A DNA stretch of 64,000 nucleotides from Cricetomys ansorgei (Eukaryota; Chordata; Mammalia; Rodentia; Nesomyidae): assembly GCA_026225945.1 (NCBI GenBank), contig JAMJFZ010003581.1:12406001-12470000 (forward strand), given 5' to 3'. The position numbers and the translations under genes were made by a program. Under the pieces are notes generated by a model that saw nothing but the letters and a program-made list of their open reading frames with translations, did no database searches and was not told the DNA's origin. This document shows, in pieces, positions 33,191 to 44,508 of this stretch (positions are counted from its first letter, which is position 1; each line of letters opens with the position of its first letter).

Positions 33191-34974
33191 CATGTCGATT
33201 ATGATTATTTATCCTTGGATAGCATAATTTCAAATGATTTTTACTCTCCCTCCCTCCCCACCTCACCCCCTAGAACTAGATACACTGTAACTTTAAAAGC
33301 TAAGCACCTGTGGATATTCATCAATCAGTTCTCTCCTTATAGCTCTTTCTCATCTAACTTCTGAGATAAAATACCACTTTGGTGTCCTCGCCAAAGGCTC
33401 TGTCTTCTGTTGTTTGCCCAGTGGCTCTCGATGCATGGATTTTGAAGGGATGCATTCAGGTCATAGCATATCTTTTTTTTTTTTTTTTAAAGTTCAGATT
33501 TGGTTTTGGAGAGTTGATTTTCAACACTTTTAGTGCGTTTCCAGCTGTTTCTATATGTGAGTTTGACTCACTGAATACGTTGAATGGAAAGTGGAGCGTT
33601 ATCAATAACTTACCATCGGGCTATCCTGCAGACATGGGTGAGCATTGCTTTAGTGTTGCTGTGTTCACCAGATCACAGCGGAAGTTACCAGCATCGGCTG
33701 TTCGCTGAGATCATACATTCTGTGAAGCGTACTGTTCGAGGCATTTATGCTGAATTTTTGTTACACTATTATGTTTGTACATAGTAAATGAATTGACAGA
33801 AGGGAAATAGAAAAATAATCAGCTGTACTAGCTCGTACTGGAGCACGACACATTGTTGCCTTACCTCTCTTCCTACATGGAAGTCTTCTTCCTCCTGACA
33901 GCCGTCTCTCTTGTTTGGCTGTTCCTCTCTCTTCGTCAACAGTTTTCTGTTCCAAGTGGGGAATTAGGACCGAGCTTCTGCGTGACACCTGCGATCTCCC
34001 CGTGCTTTCATCACGGTGCCTTCAAAGCTTGACATTCAACGCCAGTGTGTACCTTAGTGTGAGCTTATAAGTGCTGTTTACAGACGGAAACAATTTTATA
34101 CCACTGTTGACTTGTCTTGAAGCTCAAAACAGTTTCACATTTAAAAAAAAAAAAGCTTCCCTTGTAATTATCAAGCATCTTCCCGCCTTCAAATTCTTTA
34201 AAAAGAGTAATACTCACCGCAGTTCGGACGTTTTCTTATCTACACCTATTTTTGTGTTTTATTCTTCAGGGAACTTGAGCACCCCCCCACCCCCGCCGCA
34301 CCGCCAGCCTCCTTTCATGGATGAGAAGGCTGCACTGAAGTCTGCAGCAGGCCTGCCACACACTCTTGAAGCTGCCCACGTCCCCTGTTTCCTGCTTCTC
34401 ATGATTTACTCTTTTTCTCTTCTCTCCTTGTTTCTTGGTAATAGCCTCATGAGTAAATGCCTTGACAGAGATCACATGGTAAATAAAGGCTTTAGACTTG
34501 TGTCTACTTAAACGTCTTTCTTGTGTACTTGATATATATACAAAGAGGAAATGTATACTTATTTTTGTGTGTTGTTTTTATTATATTTACGTTTATTATT
34601 GCACTCTTGGTGGATGCATAGACACTTAGATGGATAGATAGGCCGGACATAGAAACTTGTCACAAAACTCATTTTACTCTGAGATCTTTGGGAGCATGCA
34701 TACACATATATGTATCAATGTGTACGTGTAAGTCACAAGCTCTTAATGCTCGCATTAAGAAATACAATGACATCGTTTTTAGAATCTTTTGAATAGTATC
34801 CCTCATAAACACTCAGAGACTTTTCAGTTTCATATGTTTTATGGTAAGATAGTTTGTATTTCAGTTTTTGGGGTAAATACTCTATCAGTCACTTCAGTAC
34901 AGAAATCCGTTTCTGCTATACTAAAATTTCCTTGATGGCTTTTGAAAAATAGTCTGCCTATCGATTTATTCCGT
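33191..34974. other. Single-copy stretch, nothing recognised
   Basis: Contains a T-run at about 33472-33488 and a C-rich patch at 34280-34304. Frames up to 146 codons (34071-34511, plus) include a poly-Lys run from an A-tract and a Pro run from the C-tract, so they are unreliable. Confidence 0.4.
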
Positions 34975-35132
34975 GTCTCTGTGCGCTTGCGCGTGAGCAT
35001 GTGAGTCCCACATTGTACCTGCAGAGGTCAGAGGATCGCTGGCAGGAGTCGGTTCTCTCCTTCTACCACGTGGGGGCCATAGAATAACCTTAGGCCATCG
35101 GGTTTTACCCATTGAGCCAGCTTGCTGGCCAT
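34975..35132 (-). mobile_element. B3-type SINE
   Basis: The plus strand reads acctgcagaggtcagaggat, cgctggcaggagtcggttct, ctccttctaccacgtggggg, then gggttttacccattgagcca and gcttgctggcc. This is the reverse of the B3A head and body. Confidence 0.85.
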
Positions 35133-35435
35133 CTGGCCTTGTTAATAATTTATCGTGGTTACTTGTTAGAATAGCGCACATAAGCATACCTTTGAATTTC
35201 TCTAGTTTTGGTTTTTGAAACTATTATTAGTTGGACATTGAATCTTCTGGATTTCTTTATTTTTGTTTACTACTTTTGAACTTTTAATGTGTTCTCAAAA
35301 TATTACCTTAATTCTATTTTTAAACTATTAATTTTTTTTTCAGTTTTTGCTATTATGTTGTTAATTCTTACATAGATTTTCAGGATTTCTTAACCAATAC
35401 CTGAATCCATAGCCCAGTTCTATGGATACAGACAA
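35133..35435. other. AT-rich stretch, nothing recognised
   Basis: T-rich and low in GC. It may be old L1 sequence, but I cannot align it with confidence. Confidence 0.3.
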
Positions 35436-35515
35436 TGCAGATCCACCAACTCGGTGCCTTAACCCGGGTCTGTAGGGTGGAGGCTATTAGAATGCTGAAG
35501 TTGGCTTCCTTATTG
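35436..35515 (+). repeat. Ancient repeat fragment, paralogous to 37232-37310
   Basis: The words gatccaccaactcggtgcct and taacccgggtctgta reappear as gatccaccaactcaatacct and taacccaggtctgta about 1.8 kb downstream. Beyond this core the two copies stay loosely alignable for about 30 bp. The second copy continues into text typical of a mammal-wide interspersed repeat. Confidence 0.6.
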
Positions 35516-35537
35516 TCTGAAAAGAAGACATTAACAG

Positions 35538-35622
35538 CTCTCTGTGACCTTGAGCAAGATATTTACCACCTCTTCCCTCATTTGTCAAATAAAGTTAACA
35601 TTGTCCTATGCAAACTTAAAAA
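35538..35622 (+). mobile_element. MIR-like fragment
   Basis: The words ctctgtgaccttgagcaaga, tatttaccacctcttccctc and atttgtcaaataaagttaac follow the MIR core (tgtgtgaccttgggcaagtc, cctcatctgtaaaatgggga). An A-run follows. Confidence 0.55.
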
Positions 35623-35817
35623 AAAAAAGAACGTATTTTGATATAACTTTACAAACATTGAGAAAAACTGCATTCTGTGCATAAAATGTCTTTGGGCTCT
35701 TCAGCCAGGCGCCTCGGGTGCCATTGTTGCTGTACCTCTTTCTCACAGTTGTCTGCGAGCTGGAGCCATGTTCTTGGGGGTGGATCAGATTCTGACTTAG
35801 CCACTTTTTTAAAGTGT

Positions 35818-35948
35818 CTCAGCATGGTGAGTGAGTACAGTGGGTAGAGGTACCAGCCGCCATGCTGATGATGTGATCCCTGGAATCCGGGTGAGGGAGG
35901 GATGGAGCTGACCTCCACACCTATGCCATGGCACTCCTTCATGAGAAC
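35818..35948 (+). mobile_element. B3A/B4-type SINE body next to the CA array
   Basis: Reads ctcagcatggtgagtgagta, cagtgggtagaggtaccagc, tgatgtgatccctggaatcc, then gagctgacctccacacctat and gccatggcactcc. These words match the tRNA-derived head and the tail of B3A/B4-type SINEs in plus orientation. The CA tail expands into the following array. Confidence 0.65.
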
Positions 35949-36092
35949 AGATACACACACACACCTGCACACACACACACACACCTGTATACACACACAC
36001 ACCTGTATACACACACACACACCTGCACACACACACACACCTGTATACACACACACCTGTATACACACACACCTGTATACACACACACACAC

Positions 36093-36130
<38 letters not shown>

Positions 36131-36753
36131 CCTGCACACACACACACACCTGCACACACACACACACACCTGCACACACACACACACCTGTATACACACA
36201 CACACCTGTATACACACACACACACCTGCACACACACACACACCTGTATACACACACACACCTGTATACACACACACACACCTGCACACACACACACCTG
36301 TATACACACACACACCTGTATACACACACACACCTGCACACACACACACCTGTATACACACACACACCTGTATACACACACACACACCTGCACACACACA
36401 CACAACCTGCACACACACACCTGTATACACGCACACACACACCTGCACACACACACCTGCACGCACACACACACACCTGTATACACACACACACATACCT
36501 GTATACACACACACACCTGCATATACACACACACACACCAGTATACACACACACACACCACACATACCTGTATACACACACACACACCTGTACACACACA
36601 CACACCTGCACATACACACCTGCACACACACACACACACACCTGTATACACACACATACCTGCACACACACACACACACACACCTGTATACACACACACA
36701 CACACACCTGTATACACACACACACCTGCACACACACACACACACACACACAC
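35949..36753 (+). repeat. Large CA minisatellite with CCTGTATA and CCTGCA interruptions
   Basis: About 800 bp of (CA)n interrupted regularly by CCTGTATA or CCTGCA, roughly every 18-28 bp, often in the pattern CCTGTATA, CCTGTATA, CCTGCA. It begins at the 3' end of a plus-strand SINE. The 276-366 codon frames read through it on both strands are His-Thr or Val-Cys repeats. Confidence 0.97.
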
Positions 36754-36797
36754 GCTGAATATAGAAATAATATTTCACCAATTTTTTTCTTTCCTTT

Positions 36798-36925
36798 TTT
36801 GTTATGGTGTCTTTGAGGTGAGGTCTCATGTACCTAGTCTGGTCTTGGATTTGCTATGTAACTGAAGCTGGCCTTGAACTCCTACTCTCCTGCCTGAGTG
36901 CTGGGATTAAAGGTATGCTTGGCCT
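36798..36925 (-). mobile_element. B1-like SINE
   Basis: The plus strand reads tgaggtctcatgtacctagt, ctggtcttggatttgctatg, aagctggccttgaactccta, ctctcctgcctgagtgctgg and gattaaaggtatgcttggcc. This is the reverse complement of an early B1. Confidence 0.85.
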
Positions 36926-36939
36926 TTCGTTGATTTACT

Positions 36940-37200
36940 TTAATTGTACCTGAGACCAAAATGCCTGGCAAAACAACTTAAAGGAGAAACAACTCATTTG
37001 GCTCACGGCAACGGAGAGTTCACTCTGTGGTCATGTGGTTCCATGTGTCTTGGCTTGTGTTGGGGCAGAGCTTTATGCCTGCACTCACCTGGCTTTCTCC
37101 TTTCTCCTCTTTTATTTCATCTGGCCTTCAGCCCGTGGCATGGCACCATCAGGCCTTGGGGTAGGTGTAGACACTCATCAGATCTGTGCTTTGCCAATCT
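36940..37200 (-). mobile_element. Rodent ERVL-MaLR-like LTR fragment
   Basis: The plus strand reads caaaacaacttaaaggagaa, tcatttggctcacggcaacg, then cctggctttctcctttctcc and agcccgtggcatggcaccat. This is the reverse of the 3' half of the same LTR family as at 15952 (its opposite strand carries ttaagttgct and gggtggcaccattcc). Confidence 0.6.
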
Positions 37201-37229
37201 CCTGGGTGATTCTCAGTGCAGTCAGTCTG

Positions 37230-37500
37230 ACAGTGAAGATCCACCAACTCAATACCTTAACCCAGGTCTGTACAGATGGAGTTATCAGGATTCTGAAACT
37301 GACTGCCCTGGGCTGACGTGATGGTATTAGCAGGCCTCTTTTCCTTCCAGAGGCCCTAGGGGAGAATTCGTTTCAGTGCTTCCAAAGCGGCCCACATTCT
37401 GGAGCTTGTAGCCACATTCCTGTCTACACTGCTAGTAGACTTCAAGACTCACTTTGACTCAGCTCTGCCTTTCTCCTCCACACTGAAGAACTCTGTCTCC
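37230..37500 (+). mobile_element. Ancient mammalian interspersed repeat fragment
   Basis: Starts with the paralogous core (gatccaccaactcaatacct). It continues cagaggccctaggggagaat, tcgtttcagtgcttccaaag and cggcccacattctggagctt, words resembling a widespread mammalian repeat (ggaggctctaggggagaatc...). I cannot name the family. Confidence 0.4.
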
Positions 37501-39414
37501 ATGGCACCTACCTATACTGTAGGTTCAGCTCCTTATTTGGAGGACAGTTCATTAACAACCCAATTCCACCTGCGATCTTAACTTGTTTTTTCCATGTAAG
37601 GAGCATAGTCCTGTATTTGAAAGTCAATACAAGCTTTTCTGCTTTACCGCTCACACCCCTCATTCTTTAAGCACTTTCATATTGCCTGGGAAAAACAAAA
37701 CAGCAACAAACAAACAAAAACAAGCTATTCCAGGCTTTTCTGGAAGATAAATTGCTTGCCCTACTTCTGCCCTGGGGTTGGCCATTCATTGCCTTGTTTA
37801 GACTTCACAGGGGTAGTAGATGCGCTTACAGTTCTTGTTTGACTATGGAAGTGTGGGGGGAGGCCAGCTGGGCAGCCCATAGCTTGAAAGGTATTGGGAA
37901 CAGGAAGGAGACTGGGGGCCAGGTACCTTACCTCCCACTTGTGTTCCTAACTGGCAGTGTGCAGAACTCTCCCTCTCCTGATGTAAAGGCATGTCTGCGA
38001 GGAGACAGAGTGCACATGCTGTCAAGTGCTCTGCACACGAATACTGTGGAGCATGTGTCTAAGCTTGCTAAGCGGCATATGAAAAGTATATTGAATTTTC
38101 ATCTCCCGACTGAAAATTGTCTCTTGACTGAGAACAACGAACGGTAGGGTATTCTCGTGTTGACTTTAAAGTAATGAAAGTCTATATGTCCTGTGTTGTT
38201 TGTCTAAGTAATTCTCCACTAATCAAGTGTATATAATCTATATTTGCATTGTATTATTTTCTGTTATTAAGGCTCAATTCAATAATTTATCAATGAGACT
38301 TTAATACCTACCATGAGTTTCAAACATGAACTTTGAACAAGTTGTTCACATGCTTGATCTGAAGTTACTGATTAATTTCAGGATTGGCTTGGATATTAAT
38401 CCCATCGCAACTTATTAATGATGTTGACTTTGGCATAACGTTTAAATTCTTACTTTTTTTGTGCAAAGATGATGTATATGATTTGACAACATGGGCCAGA
38501 AATGATTTTGCCCAGCACCACAGGAAACTGTAGGGGTATTAACCACCCGCCCCAACCAGTGCTTGTAATAGAACTGCGCCTTCGCCATAAAGCCTCTCCA
38601 ACAGGCCTTTTACCCTGAATGGCATGAGCAGGTGCTTCCATAATAAAGAAGCCAGCCTCCCCATGAAGAAATATGAAATTAAAAGTATCAATCAATCTGC
38701 AATCTCAGTTCTGTCTGGCCTGAGCACCATTTCTCCCAATAATGGCAAACTCGGGGTTGTCAGTGTATCGCTCACAGGTTAAAGACCTTTCGAATACTCC
38801 TTTAAAGTATTTCAGGCAGTTGGCTCTGTTTCTCATGCAGTTGTCTCATTGGAGTCAGTGTGGAAAGCTGATGGGAGTCCCAGCCTCTGGGCAAGTCTTC
38901 TGGCCCTGGCAGCTGTCAGGACTCTGCAGGACTTTGCAAAATGGGTTGGGGACTTACAGTGAGCCGTGGAATCTCCTTTAGGAAGCCATTTGTTCCTTTG
39001 CACGCGATGTCAACTGGACTGACAGAACAGCATGTGATTGACTCAATTAGACTCTGTACCTGCTCTTGCCCTGCCCCTCTTCTCTTTCCAAGGGCTGCTG
39101 GGTTCTAGATGCTGAAGTCTGGCTGAGGAATCAGGCTCACCCTTTATCCCTGTTGAACCAAAGTTTAAAATTCCGTTCTGTCAGGACTGAGATGCCACCA
39201 CTGACCAAGGACTGGAGCTGTTTTCCCAGACTTCCTGAGCTACAGTCCTCTAACACACCAGGGCCCTTGTTAGTGATCGAAACATGCACCTCTCCTCTGT
39301 GGGATGAGGTTGCCGATGGTCCACGTGCCAACTGAGGAGTATGGGCCAGAGCAGGCGACTTGGGGGTTTTCACAAATACTTGCGTGGAGGATGACATTTC
39401 TCTATAATTATATT
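37501..39414. other. Single-copy stretch, no gene seen
   Basis: No repeats recognised. About 38190-38450 is AT-rich with many TAAT cores (for example ggatattaatccc, cttattaatgatg), a texture seen in developmental enhancers but also by chance. A 131-codon plus-strand frame at 37752 has no features. Confidence 0.4.
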
Positions 39415-39767
39415 TGTTTCTATTCTTTTGATGCTGTGACAAAATGCTTGTCAGAAACAGCTCTCGAGAGAGAGGGGATTTGTTTAGATTTGTAGTTTAA
39501 AGGAACAATCCATTAGGTTGGGAAAGGCATGAGAGTAGGGCCAGATGGGTCATTGGCATTCAGAGCTTTGGTCTTGTCACGTGGTCACTTCAAACAGGAA
39601 GGAGAAGTCTAGACTCTCTAAGTCTGCTCCCAGTGAGTTACCATCACAGAGCCATGCCTATTGCCCCAAAGGTTCTCCAGCCTCCCAAAGTATCAACACT
39701 TGCTGGGGACCAAGTGTCCGAATGTAAAAACCTGTGGGAAAAAAATCTCACATTCAAACTCTTAACA
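39415..39767 (-). mobile_element. ERVL-MaLR (ORR1/MT-type) LTR
   Basis: The plus strand begins tgtttctattcttttgatgc, tgtgacaaaatgcttgtcag, then gaggggatttgtttagattt, and ends gggaccaagtgtccgaatgt, cctgtgggaaaaaaatctca and cattcaaactcttaaca. The right end is the reverse of the MaLR 5' start (ggtttgaatgagaatggccc). No target duplication is visible. Confidence 0.75.
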
Positions 39768-40139
39768 GCAAGGGAAGATGAGATTCCTTTTTCCTGAACA
39801 TTTTCTAAAACCTGTCTCTGCAAAGCAAGTCACTACTTAGCCAATGGGAGAAGATGCATGCTTTGTATATTTTCACAATTAGGACTTATCTGAAAGGGTT
39901 AATATACTTCCCTGTGTTATATGGAAATTAGAAATTTGAAAACAACAGCATCAAATAATACCATAGAAAATGTTATAAAGTTAGCTTCCTTTGTTGCTTC
40001 CATGAATTTTCAGAGTTCCCCCTTGGGCCAGGAGGAGAAGTATGAATGGTTCACATTGAGAAAGAATTGTACAAGGAAAACTAACACTGAGTGTAGAGGA
40101 TAGGCCTGTGTGAAAGCTAGGAAGGATCTACATCCCAAA
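39768..40139. other. Single-copy stretch, nothing recognised
   Basis: No family recognised. Confidence 0.4.
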
Positions 40140-40450
40140 GGTCTACATTCAGAGGCCCGTGATGGAATGTAGAAACATCTTTAATCCCCATGTTCGGAAG
40201 GTAGTGGTAGTCTGTACCTTTAATCCCTAAGACAGAAACAGAGTGTGCTCAGAAGGAATTAAGAGTCAGTGAGTTACAGAAGAGTCAGTTTCAGCAGGCA
40301 GAATGGGAAAATGAAAGCTCACAGTGACACAGAAGAGTCTGAGTTAAGAGAGAGCTAGTCAGGGTGGCTCAGCCAGCAGTAGAGGCGTAAACATTCTAGA
40401 TTGTACGGAGGCTGAAGCCTTCCAGTTCTGGGCTTAAGAGTAGATTTTAT
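40140..40450 (+). repeat. Unclassified interspersed-repeat-like segment
   Basis: Contains B1-like phrases without B1 structure (aaacatctttaatccccatg, tctgtacctttaatccctaa). It also has two related phrases, gtacggaggctgaagccttc and tatggaggctgaaatgctcc, about 60 bp apart. It resembles internal text of rodent retroviral or LTR repeats, but I cannot name it. Confidence 0.35.
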
Positions 40451-40594
40451 GGAGGCTGAAATGCTCCAGGGCTCCAATACTAAGGACCAGTGATTTAATT
40501 AGATAAAAGAATAAAACCCTGTGTCCTGAATAAATGTCTACATATGGCATGAACCTATACCTACACATGAGAGATATTGACCAAAGCATTTTAA

Positions 40595-40827
40595 AATTTA
40601 TATATTTATTTCTTTCTGAGTATGAGTGCTTTGCACGCGCGCACGTACGTGTGTGTGTGTGTGTGTGTGTGTGTGTCTGGTGCTCATGAAGTCTAAGAAT
40701 GAGTATTGGATGCCCAAGAACTGGAGCTACAGATGTTTTTGAGCTGCCATGTGGGTGCTGGGAGTCTAACAAGGACCCCTGGATGAGCAGCCACTGTCTT
40801 AAATGTTGAGCCATCTCTCCAGCTCCT
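40595..40827 (-). mobile_element. B3/B2 SINE with CG/GT tail
   Basis: The plus strand reads atatttatttctttctgagt, then a cgcgcgcacgtacgtgtgtg array (to about 40677), ggagctacagatgtttttga, gctgccatgtgggtgctggg and ttgagccatctctccagctc. Full reverse-orientation B3. Confidence 0.9.
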
Positions 40828-41389
40828 GACTAAAACATTTTATGCATCATTAAGTAAAAAACCTTCCTTTATTTACATGCCGGTAGAGCAAAGAGAAGGT
40901 CAAGCTGTCCTTCCATTTCTCTTTGACAGAGTGATCCATCTTTTATCTTGAAATCTGCTCTCAAGAAGCAACAGAGAGTGATTCTGGGACACTCAGATCA
41001 TTCTTCCAAGTTAGGCTACAGTTCTACTGAAATATATAGTCAGTATTTTTATTATCTTTTTCCTTTGACACGTGTTTTCTGGGAAATTTCCTGGTATGTT
41101 GTTTTCTTACCCATGCACAGTACTTAGGGTGGAAGTAGACAGTAGTTTAGGAGGGGAACACACTAATGAGAGTCTCCAGCATAGAACTGGTTACTTGGGA
41201 ATCCAGTACACACATGTAAGGTGTGCAAGTGTGTATGTACATGTGTGTGCACTTGTGGTAGGAGTAATGAAGCTTGTGGATGGACTGAAAGGACACAGAG
41301 TATGTCTGATGTTTTAGTTCCAAAATCATGAAACTGCTGAGCCTGTTCTCTCAGCTGCTAACCGGTAAGGGGTAGAGTGTGATTGTGAC
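40828..41389. other. Single-copy stretch, nothing recognised
   Basis: No family recognised. A short TG-rich run lies at 41220-41255. Confidence 0.4.
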
Positions 41390-41643
41390 ATAAAAACAGA
41401 TGTGGGAGTATGTGGTTCCAGTGCTCCTGTTATGGGAGGCAGAGATAGGAAGATTCCTGGAAGCTCACTGGCCAGAAAGCTTGGCACATGAAATGAGGAA
41501 CAGCAAAGAAACCCTGCCTCAAACACAGTAGAGAGTAAAAACCAATACTCCCGATTGTCCCCTGGCGTCTACTCCAGTGTCTGGTTCCCTTGCCTTTTGA
41601 GCATCGTGTACACACACACACACACACACCACACACACACACA
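41390..41643 (+). mobile_element. B4-type composite SINE, 3' portion, with CA tail
   Basis: Reads gtggttccagtgctcctgtt, atgggaggcagagataggaa, gattcctggaagctcactgg, gaaaccctgcctcaaacaca and cgattgtcccctggcgtcta, then a (CA)n tail (41610-41643). Same composite type as 62338-62665. Confidence 0.7.
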
Positions 41644-41971
41644 GAGTAATAATTAAAACAAAGCAACAGAACTAAAATCTCTTTCATTTCATTAAAATGG
41701 GACTCAATCCAGGCTCAGGGCACCACAAACATCCCTGCATCATGCTCTTGCAGCTTTTAACAGCTAAAAGAAACAGCTCATTCCTCCTCTCGCTCATGGT
41801 GGAGACCTTGAACCCATTCTTTTCCTAATAGCTCAGGCCAACAGCTGTGCAGTCCCAGGGGATCCAATTTCCTCTAGCCACCTCCTTCTTCACTGTCTTC
41901 CCCATACTATCTTCTGGTTGCCTTCCCACCTAGCCTTTTGTACATGTTTTGGTTGTTGTTTGTTTGTCTGG
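41644..41971. other. Single-copy stretch, nothing recognised
   Basis: No clear family. It could be edge sequence of the neighbouring L1. Confidence 0.3.

Positions 41972-42031
<60 letters not shown>
41972..42031 (+). repeat. (TCTA)n tetranucleotide microsatellite
   Basis: About 15 perfect TCTA units at the left edge of a minus-strand L1 block. Confidence 0.96.
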
Positions 42032-43260
42032 ACTTTTCTTCTCTCATACAACTTATAGAATACATCCTGACTCCCATCCTATCCTCCCTCCACCCCCCCA
42101 TCTCCTCCATATCTACATCCCCATAACCACCCACAAATACTCCCTCTTCTCCCCAGAACCATCTCCCCAGGATTACAGCATAATCAGGGTATGGGATGGA
42201 ATGAGGCCAGCCACCAGTCCCTACATTAAGGGTGTCCAGGCAGCTGGGCAGGAGAGAAAGGGTCTCAAGGGCAGGTAAAAGGGTCAAAAACACTCCCACT
42301 CCAGCCTGTAGGAGTTTTTCAAGGACACCAGTCCAGACAAACATGTGATATATTTAGGGGATACTACAGGTTCCATTTCTATGGCTTCAGTCTCTGTGGG
42401 CCCCTAAGAGTGCTAGACAGTAGACAATGTGGGGCTTGTTCTCCTGGTGTCTTTAGTCCCTCTGGTTTCTGCCATCCCTCCTCTCCCTCTTCCATGGGGT
42501 TCCTCGATCTTTGAATGAGGCCCTGGGCCTCTCCAGATGCTCCTCTCAGCTGCTGAGGGGAGTGACTCTCTAATGAGGACAGGGTTAGGTACCAATCTAT
42601 GAGCAGAGCATGGCATCACTAGAAATTGTCTCTGGGTTATCCAGTCTCTAGTTCTGGCCTGTCCTGCAGTTTCAGGCAGGGATTCTCTCCTTTGGCATGG
42701 AGTTCTCCCTTTCTGTTGTCAATGAGGATCTTTCAGGGTAGATAAGCCATAAGTTGGAGGTTTTGTGGCTGGGATGGTGTGCCAGTCTCACCACTGAAAG
42801 CCTTGTCTGGCCACAGGAGATTGCCTGTTCAGGCTCCCTGTCCCCAGTTACCAGGGATCCTTGTTAGGGTCCCCCTTATAGATTCCTGTGAGTTTCCACC
42901 ACACTAGGTCTCCAGCTCACCCCTAATTGTCTCCCAATTCTTGTCATCTCTCCATATATTTTCTTCTTCCATTCCACTCCTTCTTCTGGTCCTCCCCCAC
43001 CCAACCTTCACCCTCTGTTTTATTTCCACCCTACCACGGAGATCCATGTGTTCCAACTGGGGTCCTTCTTGTTGCATACCTTTCCTGTGTCTGTGGGTAC
43101 CAGTACCCTTTGTTTAGCAGTTATCACTGGGTGTGGTTAGTTAGCTCCACTCCACACAGTTCCTTTTGCTTTGAGTTTCAAATCAACCGCCTACACTAAG
43201 CAGTTGTGTGTTCTCCATAGTCTTGCTTGTGATAACTAAATGTGCTCAACCCCTCACAGA
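42032..43260 (-). mobile_element. Rodent L1 (Lx-type) 3' region
   Basis: The plus strand reads gcttcagtctctgtgggccc, cttgttctcctggtgtcttt, agtccctctggtttctgcca, ggggttcctcgatctttgaa, gaggttttgtggctgggatg, accagggatccttgttaggg, agattcctgtgagtttccac and aggtctccagctcaccccta. This is the reverse complement of older rodent L1 3' UTR and adjoining sequence. No ORF2 reading frame survives. Both ends are approximate. Confidence 0.7.
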
Positions 43261-43349
43261 GGAGACGCCTCGGGTTAAAGGGCAGATGGCCACCTCTCCT
43301 TGAAATTCCCTTGTAATTCTTGAAATAGAGAATGTATTACTGGAAATCC

Positions 43350-43985
43350 CTTTTTTTCCATTTTCTGCTTTTTTTTTTTTTTTTGATTTTTTTCTTTAAT
43401 TTGCTTTTGAGAATCTTCTATATGAATGCTATATTTCCCTCATTCCCTTCCTCCAGTCACTCCCGTGTCCCGCCCACTCCTCAAATTCATGGCTTCTTAT
43501 TCTTTAGTTACAATCTTAACATATATATGAATTTAAGTTCGTAAATATAATCTGCTGAGATCATTTAGTGTTGCTAAAATGTGAATAGAGCTGACCTCTT
43601 AGGGTTTGCTAACTTATTGCTCCCTGGAGAAGACCAATTATTCCTCTGCCAGCAACTGTCAACTGCCTGTAGCTCATCCTCTAAGATTCTCCAGGAAAAT
43701 CCCCCCATCCACATTGGTGTGTTAATTTGTATTGTCACTTTTAGGTCTTGTTTAGGGATCTGTACTGTTGAGGCTTCCTGGGAAAAGCTTCTCTATCATA
43801 TGTGTCCTGTTCTGGTTTCTAGTCATACTATTTTTCCTTTTTTCCCTCTCCCACTCTTCATCCGTCTTATCCGTCTGCATTCATCTGGTCTATCTTTTCT
43901 CCATGCTGTTCTTCACTTTGTTGAAGCTGGTGAGGAGCAACTGCTCCTTCTTGACCCTATGGAGACTTGAGAGTCCTTATGAAAA
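43350..43985 (-). mobile_element. Second rodent L1 3' UTR block with poly(T) start
   Basis: A T-run (43370-43384) corresponds to the poly(A) tail. It is followed by gctatatttccctcattccc, ctcctcaaattcatggcttc, gctccctggagaagaccaat, actgcctgtagctcatcctc and ccccccatccacattggtgt. Homologous to 17455-17885. The poly(T) shows it as a separate insertion from the block before it. Confidence 0.75.
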
Positions 43986-44200
43986 TATTCCAAACCAAAT
44001 ATACCAGGAGATTGCTGCTTGAATCAAATGCTACTCCTAGTCTTCCTTCTAGCACAGGGTTGCCCAGTGGTGGTTTGCACTGTGCGCTGACATCTCCGCC
44101 TAGTAACTCAGCATGTAGCTTGTATAGAAGATCTAGCAAAAAGGTCACTGGGGTGAGCCTTAATGTGGTATGAATGATGTCTTCATAAGAAGAGGTGCAG

Positions 44201-44246
<46 letters not shown>

Positions 44247-44337
44247 TGTGTGAAGATGTAGGGAAGGAAGATGGTTATCTCCTGGATTCAGTAGAAATCA
44301 ATTCTCTTGGTCTTAGACTTCTGACCTCAAAGAAGAA
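43986..44337. other. Single-copy stretch with a (CA)n microsatellite
   Basis: The (CA)n array is at 44205-44242. Otherwise nothing recognised. Confidence 0.6.
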
Positions 44338-44508
44338 AGCATAGCCTGACTGATGGTGCACACCTTTAACCTCAGCACTCGGGAGGCAGAGGCAGGTGAA
44401 TCTTTGTGAGTTCGAGGCCAGCTTGGTCTACATAGTGAGTTACAGGGCAGCCAGGAATACACAGGGAAACCCTGTCTTAATATCCCAAAACCAAAAAAAA
44501 AAAAAGAA
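44338..44508 (+). mobile_element. B1 SINE, near full length
   Basis: Reads tagcctgactgatggtgcac, acctttaacctcagcactcg, ggaggcagaggcaggtgaat, gtgagttcgaggccagcttg, gtctacatagtgagttacag and gaaaccctgtcttaatatcc, then an A-tail. One of the best preserved B1 copies here. The 5' head is slightly altered. Confidence 0.93.

Noticed and set aside
28331..36753. CRISPR array, because of regularly spaced interruptions
   Set aside because: The repeats are dinucleotide-derived, spacers are 2-8 bp and the genome is mammalian.
35649..36829. Frames of 276-366 codons on both strands
   Set aside because: They are reads through the CA minisatellite and a neighbouring SINE, with no unique coding sequence.
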